This document shows positions 9,006 through 18,152 of a stretch of DNA of 64,000 nt, piece by piece (position 1 is the first letter of the stretch; the number at the start of each line of letters is the position of its first letter). The translations under genes and the position numbers were made by a program. This DNA comes from GCA-003244245 sp963823755 (GTDB lineage: Bacteria > Actinomycetota > Actinomycetes > Mycobacteriales > Pseudonocardiaceae): assembly GCA_963823755.1 (NCBI GenBank), contig CAWGMP010000017.1, positions 744,001 to 808,000 on the forward strand, written 5' to 3'. A model generated the notes under the pieces. The model was not told the origin of the DNA and ran no database searches. It saw only the letters and a list, made by a program, of their open reading frames with translations.

Positions 9006-10392
9006 GCAACAGGTGGTTGACGACCACCGCGACCATCCCCTGGGCAGCCAGCCACCACCGAACCTGCCGCGCCGGAAGCAGCCCCGCCGCTGCGACCAGC
9101 CACACCGCGAACGGCAACCAGATCCGCTCCACCTCGGCCTTGCTCAGTCCGGAGAGATCGGCGATCAGCACCGCCAGCACCGCCGCCGCACACAGCAGCA
9201 TCAGCGCGCGTGACCGACCCTGCCTACACGTGAACACCCGCCGCAGCCCGGCCACCCCGGCCGGCCCGAGTACCACCGCCAGGCACGCCAGGTCGGCCCA
9301 CACCCAATAGCTGTACGGGCGCTCCAGGCCGTACTCACCCGGCTGGTAATACCGGATCTTGACCTGCTGGTATCCGTCGAGCCACCAGAAGCCCGCGGCG
9401 GCGAAGGCAGTTACGACTGCCGCGACGCCGGTACCGGCCACCAGCAGCGGCGCCACCCGGCGGGCGGCGACCGCGACGGCGACCGGGAGCAGCCCGGCCA
9501 GCACCAGGCCATAGGACAGGAACAGGGTCGCGCCGAGCAGCAACCCACCGGTCATGGACGCGACCGCGGCCGATGCGTCAAGCCGGGGGCGGGCGGCACC
9601 CAGCGCGAGCAGCGCCACACCCCAGGCCAGCACTCCGGTGAACAGGCCGTCCGCGGACACCCCGATCCAGATCGCGCCGGGCAGCAGCACCCCGAACGGC
9701 AGCGCGGCCCGGGCGGTGGCCTCGGCGCCCAGAGCCCGCAACGCGACCGCCACCGCGACACCGGCCGACGACCCGACCACCACACACAGCAGCGCCGCCG
9801 GTATCCCGCCGGGCAACCCGATCCGATCCAGGCCGACGAAGACCAGCAGCGCCCCGGGCGGATGCCCGGCGACGTGCGTGGTCCAGGACTCGGGCCGCAG
9901 GCCAGGGATCCGCTCGGCGAAGGTCCGTAGCATCGCACCGACGTCGCTGACCCGCGGGACGTCGTGCAGGTACTCGGTGTCGGTGGTCAACCGATCAGCC
10001 ACCCCGCGCTGCCAGCCGTCGATCAGGGCCAGGGCGATCGTCCAGGCCACAGCGGTGATCGCGGAGCCGACGAGTAAGGACCGCCAGGGCAACCAGGTGG
10101 CCAGCTCGGGTCCTCGCAGCACGACGAGCGCCGCGACCAGGATCGCGGGTACCGTTCCCGGACCGGTGTGCGGCAACCACTGCGCACCGAGCGGCGGGGC
10201 ATCGACGTGCAGCGGCACCCCTTGGTGAAGGGACCAGGCGCCGACCACCGCCGCCACCGCAACGAGCAGCGCGGCACTGCCCACGGCCACCAGGTCCGCG
10301 CGCAGACCGCGGTCCACACCTGTCCCCGGATCGCGCGGCACGGTCCTCGTCACAGCGCTGAGTTTCATCCCCCTGGCACGCCCGGTGCTCAT
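8992..10392 (-). CDS. Polytopic membrane protein, GT-C glycosyltransferase-like
   Basis: A 466-residue protein with about eleven hydrophobic helices. An extracytoplasmic loop after the second or third helix contains DTEYLHDVPRVSDVGAMLR and the segment THVAGHPPGALLVF, whose HPPG is a conserved feature of actinobacterial GT-C-like membrane proteins that use lipid-linked sugars. A second loop reads YQQVKIRYYQPGEYG. I infer a role in surface glycan assembly, working with the epimerase whose 3' end it overlaps; the sugar and acceptor are unknown. The start ATG (10390-10392) overlaps the TGA of a short upstream relic (TGATG), suggesting it once followed that gene in an operon. Confidence 0.75.
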   Translation of the reverse strand: MSTGRARGMKLSAVTRTVPRDPGTGVDRGLRADLVAVGSAALLVAVAAVVGAWSLHQGVPLHVDAPPLGAQWLPHTGPGTVPAILVAALVVLRGPELATWLPWRSLLVGSAITAVAWTIALALIDGWQRGVADRLTTDTEYLHDVPRVSDVGAMLRTFAERIPGLRPESWTTHVAGHPPGALLVFVGLDRIGLPGGIPAALLCVVVGSSAGVAVAVALRALGAEATARAALPFGVLLPGAIWIGVSADGLFTGVLAWGVALLALGAARPRLDASAAVASMTGGLLLGATLFLSYGLVLAGLLPVAVAVAARRVAPLLVAGTGVAAVVTAFAAAGFWWLDGYQQVKIRYYQPGEYGLERPYSYWVWADLACLAVVLGPAGVAGLRRVFTCRQGRSRALMLLCAAAVLAVLIADLSGLSKAEVERIWLPFAVWLVAAAGLLPARQVRWWLAAQGMVAVVVNHLLLTTW

Positions 10393-10520
10393 CAGCCCCG
10401 GATCGCGACCTCGAGCGCCTCGGCGACGGTGGTGGTCGGGCGACCGATCAGCTCGTGGAGGTCGCCTGAGTCGGTGCAGACCTCGCCGCCGGCGATCCCG
10501 AGGTCGACATCGGCGATCAG
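10392..10520 (-). pseudogene. C-terminal relic of a NAD(P)H-binding SDR (NmrA/azoreductase-like)
   Basis: The minus frame ends GEVCTDSGDLHELIGRPTTT followed by VAEALEVAIRG and a stop. This matches the C-terminal tail of actinobacterial NAD(P)H-binding SDR proteins (sGdl-rLiGRpttplaeal). The preceding part has no similarity and runs into the ZIP gene, so only about 40 codons remain. Its stop overlaps the start of the membrane protein gene downstream. Confidence 0.5.
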
Positions 10521-10564
10521 AACAGTTGCGAGTCCGAGCAGGCTACCGCATCCGGTCCGCGAGG

Positions 10565-11425
10565 CTAGGCGCCGCCGGCGGTCACCACCATGTCCGTGGC
10601 GAACCCGGCAACCAACCCCGCCCAGACACCCCAATACAGCAGCGACCGGTGCGCACCCTTGAGAGCGACGGCGACGAGTTGGATGGTCACGTAGAGAACG
10701 GAACCGGCGGCCAGGGTCAGGAAAACCAGGCTTACCGCGTCGCTGCTGAACTGGTGGCCGACCACGGTTCCCAGCACGGTGGGCCCCCCACCGATAACGC
10801 CGAGAAGGAGGAGGAACCCCCAGCCAGGTTGCTCGCTGCCGGTGGCCAGTGGAGCGACGATGCCGACTCCTTCGGTCGCGTTGTGCAGGGCGAAGCCGGT
10901 CACCAGCAGGACGGCCAGCGCGATCTTGCCCTGGGCCGCGCTGCCACCGATGGCCAGCCCCTCGCCGAAGTTGTGTAGGCCGATCCCGACCGCGATGAGT
11001 AGCGCGAGCCGGCTGGCGGCTGTCAAGGGTTCGGCCTCACGAATGGTCAGCTCGTCGGCAGCCATCGTGCCAGGGCCCATCAGCGGGACGGTGCCCTCGC
11101 CGGCGAGCCACCGCTCGTAACCGGCCAGGCTCAACAGACCGACGCCCAGGCCGGCGAAGAGCAGAACGCCAAGCCCGATCACGGTCGACACGCTACCGTC
11201 ACCGTCGTGCATCTTGCCCAGCGTGGTGTCGATCGTCTCCCAAGCATGGGTCAGCAGGTCCCATATGATGAAGATCAAAACGCCGATCGCGAAGGCGTTG
11301 AGAAACACTCGTATGCCAGGCGTGGCCCGGCTGTGGCGTGGGCTACGCAACCGGCCCAACGGTAACCCGAGGAGGATCGTACCCCCGGCGATGAAGCCGA
11401 GGACCAGCGTCTGGACTGCGTCCAC
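10565..11425 (-). CDS. ZIP-family metal transporter
   Basis: 286 residues with eight predicted helices. Helix 4 carries GIGLHNFGEGLAIG and helix 5 carries GFALHNATEGVGIVAPL, the two His/Glu metal-translocation motifs of ZIP transporters (HNxxEG ... HNxxEG). The loop between helices 3 and 4 is short, acidic and lacks a histidine-rich stretch. Family members bring Zn2+, Fe2+ or Mn2+ into the cytoplasm. The ATG at 11425 gives the usual length. The gene appears monocistronic, with the decayed SDR piece immediately downstream. Confidence 0.9.
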   Translation of the reverse strand: MDAVQTLVLGFIAGGTILLGLPLGRLRSPRHSRATPGIRVFLNAFAIGVLIFIIWDLLTHAWETIDTTLGKMHDGDGSVSTVIGLGVLLFAGLGVGLLSLAGYERWLAGEGTVPLMGPGTMAADELTIREAEPLTAASRLALLIAVGIGLHNFGEGLAIGGSAAQGKIALAVLLVTGFALHNATEGVGIVAPLATGSEQPGWGFLLLLGVIGGGPTVLGTVVGHQFSSDAVSLVFLTLAAGSVLYVTIQLVAVALKGAHRSLLYWGVWAGLVAGFATDMVVTAGGA

Positions 11426-11719
11426 CGGTGATCAGCCCGCAACGCTATCAAGCATTGTTCACCCCTCGGTCGCTGGCCGTAAGCTTTGCGTTAACAGATG
11501 ACGTCTGTCAAGGACACTCATCGCAGATTGACAGAAAGCAATAAACCTGTGACCTGCCCGAATGCATCGGACGGTGATTGTGCGCATACCTACTGTGACG
11601 GATCAGAGGTCACCACGCAGAGGTACAGATGCACGGGCGGAGTTTCCCCCAACTCCTATCAAGGAGACTTCTCGCGCGCTTGGCACCCGGCAGACACCCG
11701 AAGCCGAAGGAACGCATCC
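11426..11719. other. Divergent intergenic region between the ZIP and ABM genes
   Basis: This stretch separates two divergent genes and should hold both promoters. A metal-responsive operator (for example Zur) might be expected for the ZIP gene, but I found no clear palindrome matching one. The plus-strand frame can be read back to 11498, but it lacks similarity there. Confidence 0.3.
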
Positions 11720-12052
11720 ATGATCTTCACCGTCGTCAAGTTCACAATCCGTAGTGACCGGAGCGACGAGTGGCTCGCACTGGTCGATGACTTCACCCAG
11801 GCCACCCGGGGAGAGCCGGGCAACATCATCTTCGAGTGGTCCCGCAGCGTCGACAACCCTCACCAGTTCGTCCTCGTCGAGGCATTCGAGTCCAGCCAGG
11901 CGGGCCAGGCGCACACCAACTCCGACCACTTCAGGACCGCGATGGCGTGGATGCCCGACGTGATCGCGGAGACTCCGGAGATCGTCCACATCGAGGTGCC
12001 ACAGGATGGATGGGGTCGGATGAGCGAGCTGTCGCCGCGCCGGCACGGGTGA
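11720..12052 (+). CDS. Antibiotic biosynthesis monooxygenase (ABM) domain protein
   Basis: A 110-residue ferredoxin-like ABM protein: MIFTVVKFTIRSDRSDEWL, then EPGNIIFEWSRSVDNPHQFV, then EAFESSQAGQAHTNSDHFR. The histidine and the HxxSxHF-like segment near residue 70 fit the family pattern (aH-~s~Hf). Members include quinol monooxygenases and heme-degrading enzymes that work as dimers with no bound metal cofactor, and the substrate here is unknown. ATG 11720 has AAGGAA upstream and matches the family start; the longer upstream reading to 11498 is not supported. A strong hairpin lies 137 bases downstream. Confidence 0.85.
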   Translation: MIFTVVKFTIRSDRSDEWLALVDDFTQATRGEPGNIIFEWSRSVDNPHQFVLVEAFESSQAGQAHTNSDHFRTAMAWMPDVIAETPEIVHIEVPQDGWGRMSELSPRRHG

Positions 12053-12188
12053 CCAGCATTGTCCGCGGTCCGGCGACGATTGGTCCCACCAAGACCGTAG
12101 TCAAGGCAACCACAGGCAGGAGACGGTCTCCGGCATCGGCCGTCCGCTCCCACCCGGGGCGTTCCAGTTATAAAGGCATGACCGTGCT

Positions 12189-12231
12189 CGTGCGCGGGAA
12201 CCGGTGCCTTTCACACCGGTTCCCGCGCACG
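12189..12231. terminator. 18-bp perfect inverted repeat between convergent genes
   Basis: Bases 12189-12206 and 12214-12231 are perfect reverse complements, separated by a 7-base loop (CCTTTCA). It sits between the 3' ends of the ABM gene (+) and lsr2 (-), so it probably ends transcripts from both sides. There is no long T-run, as is common in high-GC actinomycetes. Confidence 0.7.
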
Positions 12232-12304
12232 GGTTCCGCGCACGGACGTGATGTGCTCGGTCAAGAAGTGTCGGCATAACTGACGCCCTTGCCACCCAAC
12301 TCGG

Positions 12305-12667
12305 TTACCCCACTGTCGCCGTCGCCGGGACCCGGTTCTCGAACGCAGCCAGCACCTCGGCGCTGACGCGACCGCGGTCCGACACGCTGTACCCGTTCTT
12401 CCTGGCCCACTCGCGGACCTCGTTCAGACGCTCGCGTCGCTCCCGCAGATCAGTGGTCGACGCGCCACGTTGCCGCTGGCCGCTGCTCGGGGTCTTCACC
12501 TTGCGTGCGCTCTCGATGAATCCGCCGATGGCCGACTTGAACTCGGCGATGTTCTCTCTCGACAGATCGATCTCGTAGGCGGTTCCATCAACTGCGAACG
12601 TGAACGTGCGCTCCGCCGGGGAGCCGTCGATGTCATCGATGAACTCGCGCACTACCTTCTGCGCCAC
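12305..12667 (-). CDS. lsr2: Lsr2 nucleoid-associated silencing protein
   Basis: 120 residues with the Lsr2 plan. The N-terminal dimerisation domain has MAQKVVREFIDDIDG and FAVDGTAYEIDLS. A charged linker with SSGQRQRG follows, and the C-terminal DNA-binding domain has EVREWARKNGYSVSDRGRV, whose RGR inserts into the minor groove. Lsr2 bridges AT-rich, often horizontally acquired, DNA and silences it. This is relevant here because the window contains several AT-richer accessory blocks. ATG 12667 is preceded by AAGGAG. Actinomycetes usually carry one or two Lsr2 copies, and I cannot tell whether this is the main one. Confidence 0.95.
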   Translation of the reverse strand: MAQKVVREFIDDIDGSPAERTFTFAVDGTAYEIDLSRENIAEFKSAIGGFIESARKVKTPSSGQRQRGASTTDLRERRERLNEVREWARKNGYSVSDRGRVSAEVLAAFENRVPATATVG

Positions 12668-13264
12668 AGCACAGTCTCCTTACGTCGAAGGGGGAAATGT
12701 TGGCAACGATGATAGGTGACGTGTCAAGTCGGCATACTGCGTCACCCTTGACGTCCGATGGTCTGCCGGAGCGTGGGCAGAATTCCACTGGGCAGGCGGC
12801 ATCACGCATGACTACCTCGATGTCCTTGTGCGCCATCGGGATCTCATCGATGAGCGCGTTGGGATCACGGTACTCGCTGCCCTTCACGCCAGTCGGAGAT
12901 ACTACGGTATGATCGCGCGTCTTCTGCGGTGGCATACGTAGCAGGCGTCGACACGCCGGTGGCCACGTCCAGGGCGGCGAACACAGCGATGATGCCCCGC
13001 AGAGATAGTACGTCTATCATCAGCGCCCTAAGGACTCCTGAAATTCACCCGCCCTTCGGCAGACGAGTATGTCCGGAAGTTATCGTTGGCGCGCGGACGA
13101 GGCTGAACGAACGCCGGTAAGGGATGGCGGATCGTTTGCCACCACGGGCGACGCCACGCTGGTCAGCTCCGGCCCGGAGAATCTGATGCAGCCGAGCGGC
13201 TGCCCCGCTCCACACTCCGACCAGGTGCTCAACCCGCTGATACCATTACGGGTACCGTGCGGTG
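12668..13264. other. Intergenic region with a possible IS630-type transposase scrap
   Basis: On the minus strand at about 12930-13020, one frame reads RGIIAVFAALDVATG, resembling the conserved LFAALdvATG strand of IS630-family transposases. The frame ends soon after, and nothing else of a transposase is visible, so this is at most a scrap. The rest of the interval shows no recognisable gene. Confidence 0.25.
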
Positions 13265-13693
13265 ATGAGCATCGAGATCACGCTACCGCAGCTGACGGAG
13301 ACCCTGACGCGGTACCGATTCGCGTACCTCTTGACCGTCGGAGACGATACGCGGGCGCACGTTGTGGCCGTGTCCGCCACGCTGACGGACGACGTATTCC
13401 TCGTGACCGACCTGGGTCGAAAGACGCGAGCCAACCTCGCAGCTCGCTCGTCGGTCACATTGGTGTGGCCACCGGCGGATCCGAGCGACTACTCATTGAT
13501 CGTGGACGGCGTTGGGTCGACGCGTGACGACGAGCTCGCTATCACGCCCACCCGGGCGGTGCTACACCGGCCTGCACGATCCCAGATCACCACGACCGGT
13601 GGTGGCTGCGAGTCGGACTGCATCGAAGTGCCCGTCGCCGCGGAGGCCGCGAGCAGCACATCGACGTCGACCGGATGTTCACGTTCCCTATGA
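13265..13693 (+). CDS. Pyridoxamine 5'-phosphate oxidase-like (split beta-barrel flavin) protein
   Basis: 142 residues with the split-barrel pattern of small flavin or F420-binding oxidases: RYRFAYLLTVGDDTRAHVVAV, then FLVTDLGRKTRANLAARSSV, then VTLVWPPADPSDYSLIVDG, where KTRANL is the phosphate-binding region. The C-terminus ends GGGCESDC plus about 25 low-complexity residues. I chose ATG 13265 over the adjacent GTG 13262. Substrate unknown; family members reduce or oxidise small cofactors or bind FMN or heme. The downstream gene follows after about 50 bases in the same direction. Confidence 0.75.
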   Translation: MSIEITLPQLTETLTRYRFAYLLTVGDDTRAHVVAVSATLTDDVFLVTDLGRKTRANLAARSSVTLVWPPADPSDYSLIVDGVGSTRDDELAITPTRAVLHRPARSQITTTGGGCESDCIEVPVAAEAASSTSTSTGCSRSL

Positions 13694-13744
13694 CACCCGA
13701 CAGCCCTGAGCTGACGGTGTTCGCGGTCAGCATAGGCTGCCGGC

Positions 13745-14131
13745 GTGGCCACCCAGACCGTCCACCCAACGACCATAACGCTCGCCGCTGGAGCTGATGT
13801 GCTCGCGGTGTTGGTGTTCGCCGCAGTGGGGCGTAGCTCGCATGCCGAGGTGGGGGATGCGTTCGGGGTGCTGACTACTGCGGCACCGTTCCTCCTCGGG
13901 CTTTTACTCGGGTGGCTGGTTGCCCGGGTGTGGCGCGCGCCGTTACGGCTGCCGGTCGGGATGGCGGTGTGGGCTGGCGTCGTGATCGTCGGTCTCGGCG
14001 TACGCGCGGCGTTCACCCACCGATTGCCGCTGACGTTCGTGCTGATCGCCGCCGCGAGCCTGGCGCTGTTCCTCCTCGGCTGGCGGGCCGTGGCACACCT
14101 CATCACACGCGCGCGAAGCCAGCGCGCATGA
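13745..14131 (+). CDS. DUF3054 membrane protein
   Basis: 128 residues, four transmembrane helices, GTG start. The first helix reads DVLAVLVFAAVGRSSHAE, which is the DUF3054 signature (FaaiGRxsH), and the second starts with TAAPFLLGLLLGWL. Function of the family is unknown; it is widespread in actinobacteria as a small stand-alone membrane protein. No damage is visible. Confidence 0.8.
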   Translation: MATQTVHPTTITLAAGADVLAVLVFAAVGRSSHAEVGDAFGVLTTAAPFLLGLLLGWLVARVWRAPLRLPVGMAVWAGVVIVGLGVRAAFTHRLPLTFVLIAAASLALFLLGWRAVAHLITRARSQRA

Positions 14132-14390
14132 CCGCGGCATGCGTGCGCGACCTCGATCCGCAGAAAACCGGTCATCGGCATTGGAGAGATCCCGGCGATC
14201 CGCCTGCCCACGCAGCGTGATGTCGTGCTCCTCCGACAGAGTGAGGAGTTCCTTCCGGACCTGACTGACCGGGCCCAACGGCGATCTACGAGCGCAGCCG
14301 CAAGTGATTCACCCACCCTGGCTGACCGGGCAAACTAACTGCTGCAAGCATACAAGCTGTCCTCATAGGGGTGCTCGCGGAAGGACTGTG

Positions 14391-15068
14391 ATGAGGGGAC
14401 TTAGCGCTGACCTACGCGCCGCCGCGGAGGAGATCTGGGACGCCCAGCACCGCCACCCGTTCGTGCGCGGGATCGGGAATGGCACGTTGGATCTGGAGCG
14501 GTTCCGCTTCTGGATTCGACAGGACTACCTGTTTTTGATCGAGTACTCCCGCCTGCTGGCATTGGCCACCGCGCGCGCTCCCGATCTGGACACCATGAGG
14601 CGGTTCGCGGATCTCGTGCACGACACGCTGCACCAGGAGATGAAACTACACAGTTCTTACTCCGCTGATCTCGGCATTCCCGCAGCAGCTCTTGAGCAGG
14701 AAAAGATGGCGCCGACCACCCGCGGTTACACCAATTACCTGCTGCGCACCGCGACAGTAGGCGATTTCGCCGAGCTCGTCGCGGCGCTGTTGCCCTGCAT
14801 GTGGGGCTTCAACGAGATCGGGCGCCACCTTGCCGAGCACGGGATACCCGACGACGAACATTACGCACGCTGGATCAAGATGTACGCCTCGGGCGAGTTC
14901 ACTGCGGTAGTCGACTGGCTCCGCGAGCTGACCGACCGGATCAGCATGAACCTATCCGGTGCGTCTTGGGACAGGATGCGCGACGTTTTCCTCACCAGCA
15001 GCCGCTACGAGCTGTCCTTCTGGGAGATGGCTTGGAAGATGGAGACCTGGCCACAGCTCAGTCGGTGA
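14391..15068 (+). CDS. tenA: TenA-family thiaminase II-like protein
   Basis: 225 residues, all-helical TenA fold. Key residues can be matched: Asp45 in RQDYLFL, Cys136 in LPCMWGF (the catalytic cysteine of TenA-C enzymes), and a C-terminal glutamate in YELSFWEMAW. TenA enzymes cleave aminopyrimidines such as formylaminopyrimidine in thiamin salvage. ATG 14391 is preceded by GGAAGGA and matches the family N-terminus; the longer upstream reading to 14304 is unsupported. There is no adjacent thi gene, so a stand-alone salvage role is inferred. Confidence 0.9.
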   Translation: MRGLSADLRAAAEEIWDAQHRHPFVRGIGNGTLDLERFRFWIRQDYLFLIEYSRLLALATARAPDLDTMRRFADLVHDTLHQEMKLHSSYSADLGIPAAALEQEKMAPTTRGYTNYLLRTATVGDFAELVAALLPCMWGFNEIGRHLAEHGIPDDEHYARWIKMYASGEFTAVVDWLRELTDRISMNLSGASWDRMRDVFLTSSRYELSFWEMAWKMETWPQLSR

Positions 15069-15349
15069 CAACACCCGAGCAAGCACCTGTCACCTGTCAT
15101 CTCGCAGTTTGGCACCATTCTGACGGAGCCCAAGAGGCCTCGGAACTCAATGCAACAATGAGTTATAGGAGGATGTGGGCGACGCCGCCAGCCGGGCTGA
15201 AGATTGGACAATTTCTGCTTCGGTGACTATCTTAAAGAAGAAGCGATCCGATGGCCTGGTCACTCGTGACAGCTAAACGGCCATCTGCCGATGCCGACCC
15301 GTGAACGCACCTTTGCTCGGACGCGACGCTGCCGGCAGCCTGAGTCGAC

Positions 15350-15799
15350 GTGGTTTTCTTCGGGCGACTTGAGATCGTTCGCAAAGAAATGCAATTTCTT
15401 GATCTTGGATCTGCGGCGACGACCGTTGAATTGAACCGGAAGCTGCACCGTGTTCAGGACCACTTCGCGACTACGCATAAACGGAGAGACGAATACTACA
15501 TTTATCGCGACTATCAGCGTGCTATCGGCGAGCTAATGATCACACAGATTGATCCTTCTGCGCGTCCCGCTCCGCGCTGTGAGTGTATTGGATACGCAGA
15601 ATTTGCGGCTCGTCAATCTGATCCACAGTTTGCGCGTTGGTTCGACCGTCTCGGGCTGGCGATCAAGGAGTTGCCAGGGCAGGTTCCCGAGCGGCTGATT
15701 TGCGTGCAGCATGCACTTGTGGACCTTCTGGATTTCCTCGATCCCGATCGTGAGCGCTTTGTCGATTTCCGGGATCGAATCGGTACGCGGACCAATTAG
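15350..15799 (+). CDS. Hypothetical protein
   Basis: 149 codons from GTG 15350 (136 from ATG 15389). Soluble, charged and probably helical (VELNRKLHRVQDHFATTHKR, DEYYIYRDYQRAIGEL), with no membrane segment. Neither start has a convincing ribosome-binding site. Codon use shows less third-position GC than most neighbours. It might be a recently acquired gene. I do not recognise the family. Confidence 0.45.
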   Translation: MVFFGRLEIVRKEMQFLDLGSAATTVELNRKLHRVQDHFATTHKRRDEYYIYRDYQRAIGELMITQIDPSARPAPRCECIGYAEFAARQSDPQFARWFDRLGLAIKELPGQVPERLICVQHALVDLLDFLDPDRERFVDFRDRIGTRTN

Positions 15800-16462
15800 A
15801 TTCCTGCCTACATTCTACGGCCACCCGGCGTTTCTGCACCGTTCGTGGCACTGATTCCCAGATGCTGAGCAACGAGAGACAAGGATCACGATTATCTCAC
15901 ATTTCGGATGGGGGACAGTACCGTAGGTCAGGACTTGGCGCCCCGGCAGGGTTCGAGCTGCGGCGGCGACGGCTGGTCGCCTGACGGCGCAGCACTGCGC
16001 TCTCGTGGCGCAGGATGTAGATCTTGACTTTCTTGAGCCGTGGTACTGCTCGCGAGCAGCCTGATCGTGATCGGATACAGCAGTCGAACAGCACAGCCCG
16101 CGATCACGACATGATCACGTGTTGTCACCGAAACACCAGGTCACCAGAGGTGTAATGAGTTTTGGCACGGCACACGTGGATGACGCCGCCGAGTAGGTCA
16201 CGTCTGATCGGCATCCGGCCGACGTTTTCTCCAGGCGACTGTGTGCCGCACTCAGCGATGCCTTACCGAGTCATCTGCTCCAAACGGCGTAACAGACCCG
16301 CCTTGCGTAGCGATGAATCACACGACGACGTGATCGGGTGCCGTTTGAGTGGTGTCGTGCGGGGATGAGCGTTCTCCAGCGACTGATTCCGGCCGTCGCA
16401 TCGGCGGACCCAGTCTTCCTGCTGGGTTTCGGACAAACCGACCTTCGGGTCTGGAGGCAATC
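15800..16462. other. Intergenic region holding an integrase-core transposase remnant (about 15950-16130, minus)
   Basis: On the minus strand, one frame reads VRLLYPITIRLLASS and the next frame reads KIYILRHESAVLRRQ. Together they match the N-terminus of a large family of actinobacterial integrase-core transposases (LLYLimvRLF ... dvEiLvLRHEvAVLRRQ). The same family is represented by the longer relic at 21936. Everything downstream of the first 60 codons is missing. The rest of the interval shows no gene. Confidence 0.4.
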
Positions 16463-18097
16463 ATGGATGCTCGCGGATCGGACCATGCAGACTGCACGGT
16501 GCGAGTGGTCAACATTTATGCGACGCCATGGCGTTTTACTGGCAAGCTGCGCGACGATGAAGGCACGCCGACCGATCTCAGCGGCCTCGAAAAACATTAC
16601 ACGTTGTACAAAGAACAGCTACCGCGGTTGCTACCGGGCCGAGTGCTCGGCGATCGCCTGCGATCCGGCGATGTGACATTGACTGAGGGCGTCGACGGCG
16701 TTACCGTCGAATCCCCCAAAGCTGAGTTGTTCATGCTCCCGTCCAAGCAGGTCGTTCTCGCGGTCACCATGTGCCTCACCGACGGGGTGCTGGACGACGA
16801 GGAAGCAGCAAAGCCCATCGTGGAGGTGCTCGAGCGGTGCATCGTCGAGGACATCAAGGACATCAAGATTGGCGGATACCTGGCGGCAGAGGCGTTGAGA
16901 GCGGACTTCACCGAGTCGCCCGCACAGGACTTCTTCAGCAAGGACGCCCACGGTGCATCGTTGCTACCTGAGCGCCACCAACTGGTCTTCGTCGCCCGGG
17001 CACAGTCGGCGCCGAACCAGCAGGTCATTGACAACATCCTCTACCGTAGCGTGCCGCCGTACCGACCGGAATTCATCCACCCGCGGCGACCCCAGCAGCT
17101 CAACAGTAACGCCGGCGCTGGCCAGAACGGGTCGGCCTCGCCACCTACCCTCGGGGTGGTCACTCCTTACGTCAGCTTGCTGTACGGCCACGAGAAGTAC
17201 GTCGAGGCGAGCATTTTCCTGTCCACGGTGCACGCGGTCGGAACGGCGGCCCAGTTCCGCCATATCTGGCGCGAGGCATACCACCAGGTGCTACAGTTCC
17301 GTGAGCAGAAGCAGAAGCCGGGCGCCGGTGAGCAGACCCGCGACGACCTGGAGGACCTCGCCGACAACCTGGGCAACCTGGAGTTCGACCTGACTTTCAG
17401 CGTGGAGTTTCCGCTGATGCGCATCGAGACGTTCCAGTCGGACCTCTACGGCGCGATGGACCTAGACAGTCAGGCCAACACATTGAGCCGGATGTTCGAC
17501 CAACTCGGCGGCAGCCTCAAGTCGGAGATCACCGCCATCGAGGTACGGGAACAGCGACGCACCAATCTGCGCAAGGCGTGGAATTCGGTCGCGGCCGGCC
17601 TGTTGAGCCTCATCGGTGTCCCGGTCGGCTTTATTCTCGCATTTCTCGGCATCAACACCACCGAGGTGCCGGAGGCGCCGAATAGGACCTCGATGTGGGA
17701 TCCACACTACGCGACAGTGTACCTGATCGCCAGCATCTTTGCGTTGACGCCCGTCTTCCTCATTGCCGTGCCGTATCTGTGGGAGTTCCCCCTGCGCTTC
17801 GGGAATCGCAGGGCAGGGCGGTGGAGTACGATTATCACAGTCGTCGGCGTCGTGATATTCGTCGTGGCACTGATCCTAGATCTGCACCAGAATGATTTTG
17901 TCAGGATCCTCGACGCCATCGCCACCGCCTTGGGCGCCTTCCTTATTTTGGTCGGGCTGACCACCTTTGGCCCGCGGGTGTGGCGGCGGGTCCGGAAGGT
18001 ACTCGATCGTCAACCGCATCAGGAGGACGACCGGCCGCCACCCGCCGGCTCCGGACCGGTCGTTGACCGCCGAACTGTCACCCCTGCGGTGCGTTGA
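16463..18097 (+). CDS. Uncharacterised membrane protein with large cytosolic domain
   Basis: 544 residues. The first 380 are soluble and include an alpha/beta region (LPSKQVVLAVTMCLTDGVL, HQLVFVARAQSA) and a coiled-coil-prone stretch around residues 340-370. Four hydrophobic helices follow (SVAAGLLSLIGVPVGFILAF; VYLIASIFALTPVFLIAV; TIITVVGVVIFVVALIL; ALGAFLILVGLTTFG) and then a charged tail. Cytosolic N-domain plus C-terminal membrane anchor suggests a sensor or effector at the membrane, but no catalytic motif is recognisable. ATG 16463 follows GGAGG by five bases. It lies convergent with the frameshifted NACHT gene; no partner relation can be shown. Confidence 0.7.
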   Translation: MDARGSDHADCTVRVVNIYATPWRFTGKLRDDEGTPTDLSGLEKHYTLYKEQLPRLLPGRVLGDRLRSGDVTLTEGVDGVTVESPKAELFMLPSKQVVLAVTMCLTDGVLDDEEAAKPIVEVLERCIVEDIKDIKIGGYLAAEALRADFTESPAQDFFSKDAHGASLLPERHQLVFVARAQSAPNQQVIDNILYRSVPPYRPEFIHPRRPQQLNSNAGAGQNGSASPPTLGVVTPYVSLLYGHEKYVEASIFLSTVHAVGTAAQFRHIWREAYHQVLQFREQKQKPGAGEQTRDDLEDLADNLGNLEFDLTFSVEFPLMRIETFQSDLYGAMDLDSQANTLSRMFDQLGGSLKSEITAIEVREQRRTNLRKAWNSVAAGLLSLIGVPVGFILAFLGINTTEVPEAPNRTSMWDPHYATVYLIASIFALTPVFLIAVPYLWEFPLRFGNRRAGRWSTIITVVGVVIFVVALILDLHQNDFVRILDAIATALGAFLILVGLTTFGPRVWRRVRKVLDRQPHQEDDRPPPAGSGPVVDRRTVTPAVR

Positions 18098-18152
18098 GGC
18101 TTAGTCGCGACGCATGGCGCGCCGCGCCGTCCTCTCCCCGGTCCGATGGCGG

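Noticed and set aside
9554..10228. Plus-strand open frame opposite the GT-C-like membrane protein
   Set aside because: Low-complexity translation with no domain, while the minus strand carries a clear membrane protein.
14304..14390. Possible TPP riboswitch upstream of tenA
   Set aside because: A GGGGTGCTC element is present near 14368, but the conserved CTGAGA and the downstream GAACCTGAT-type parts are missing.
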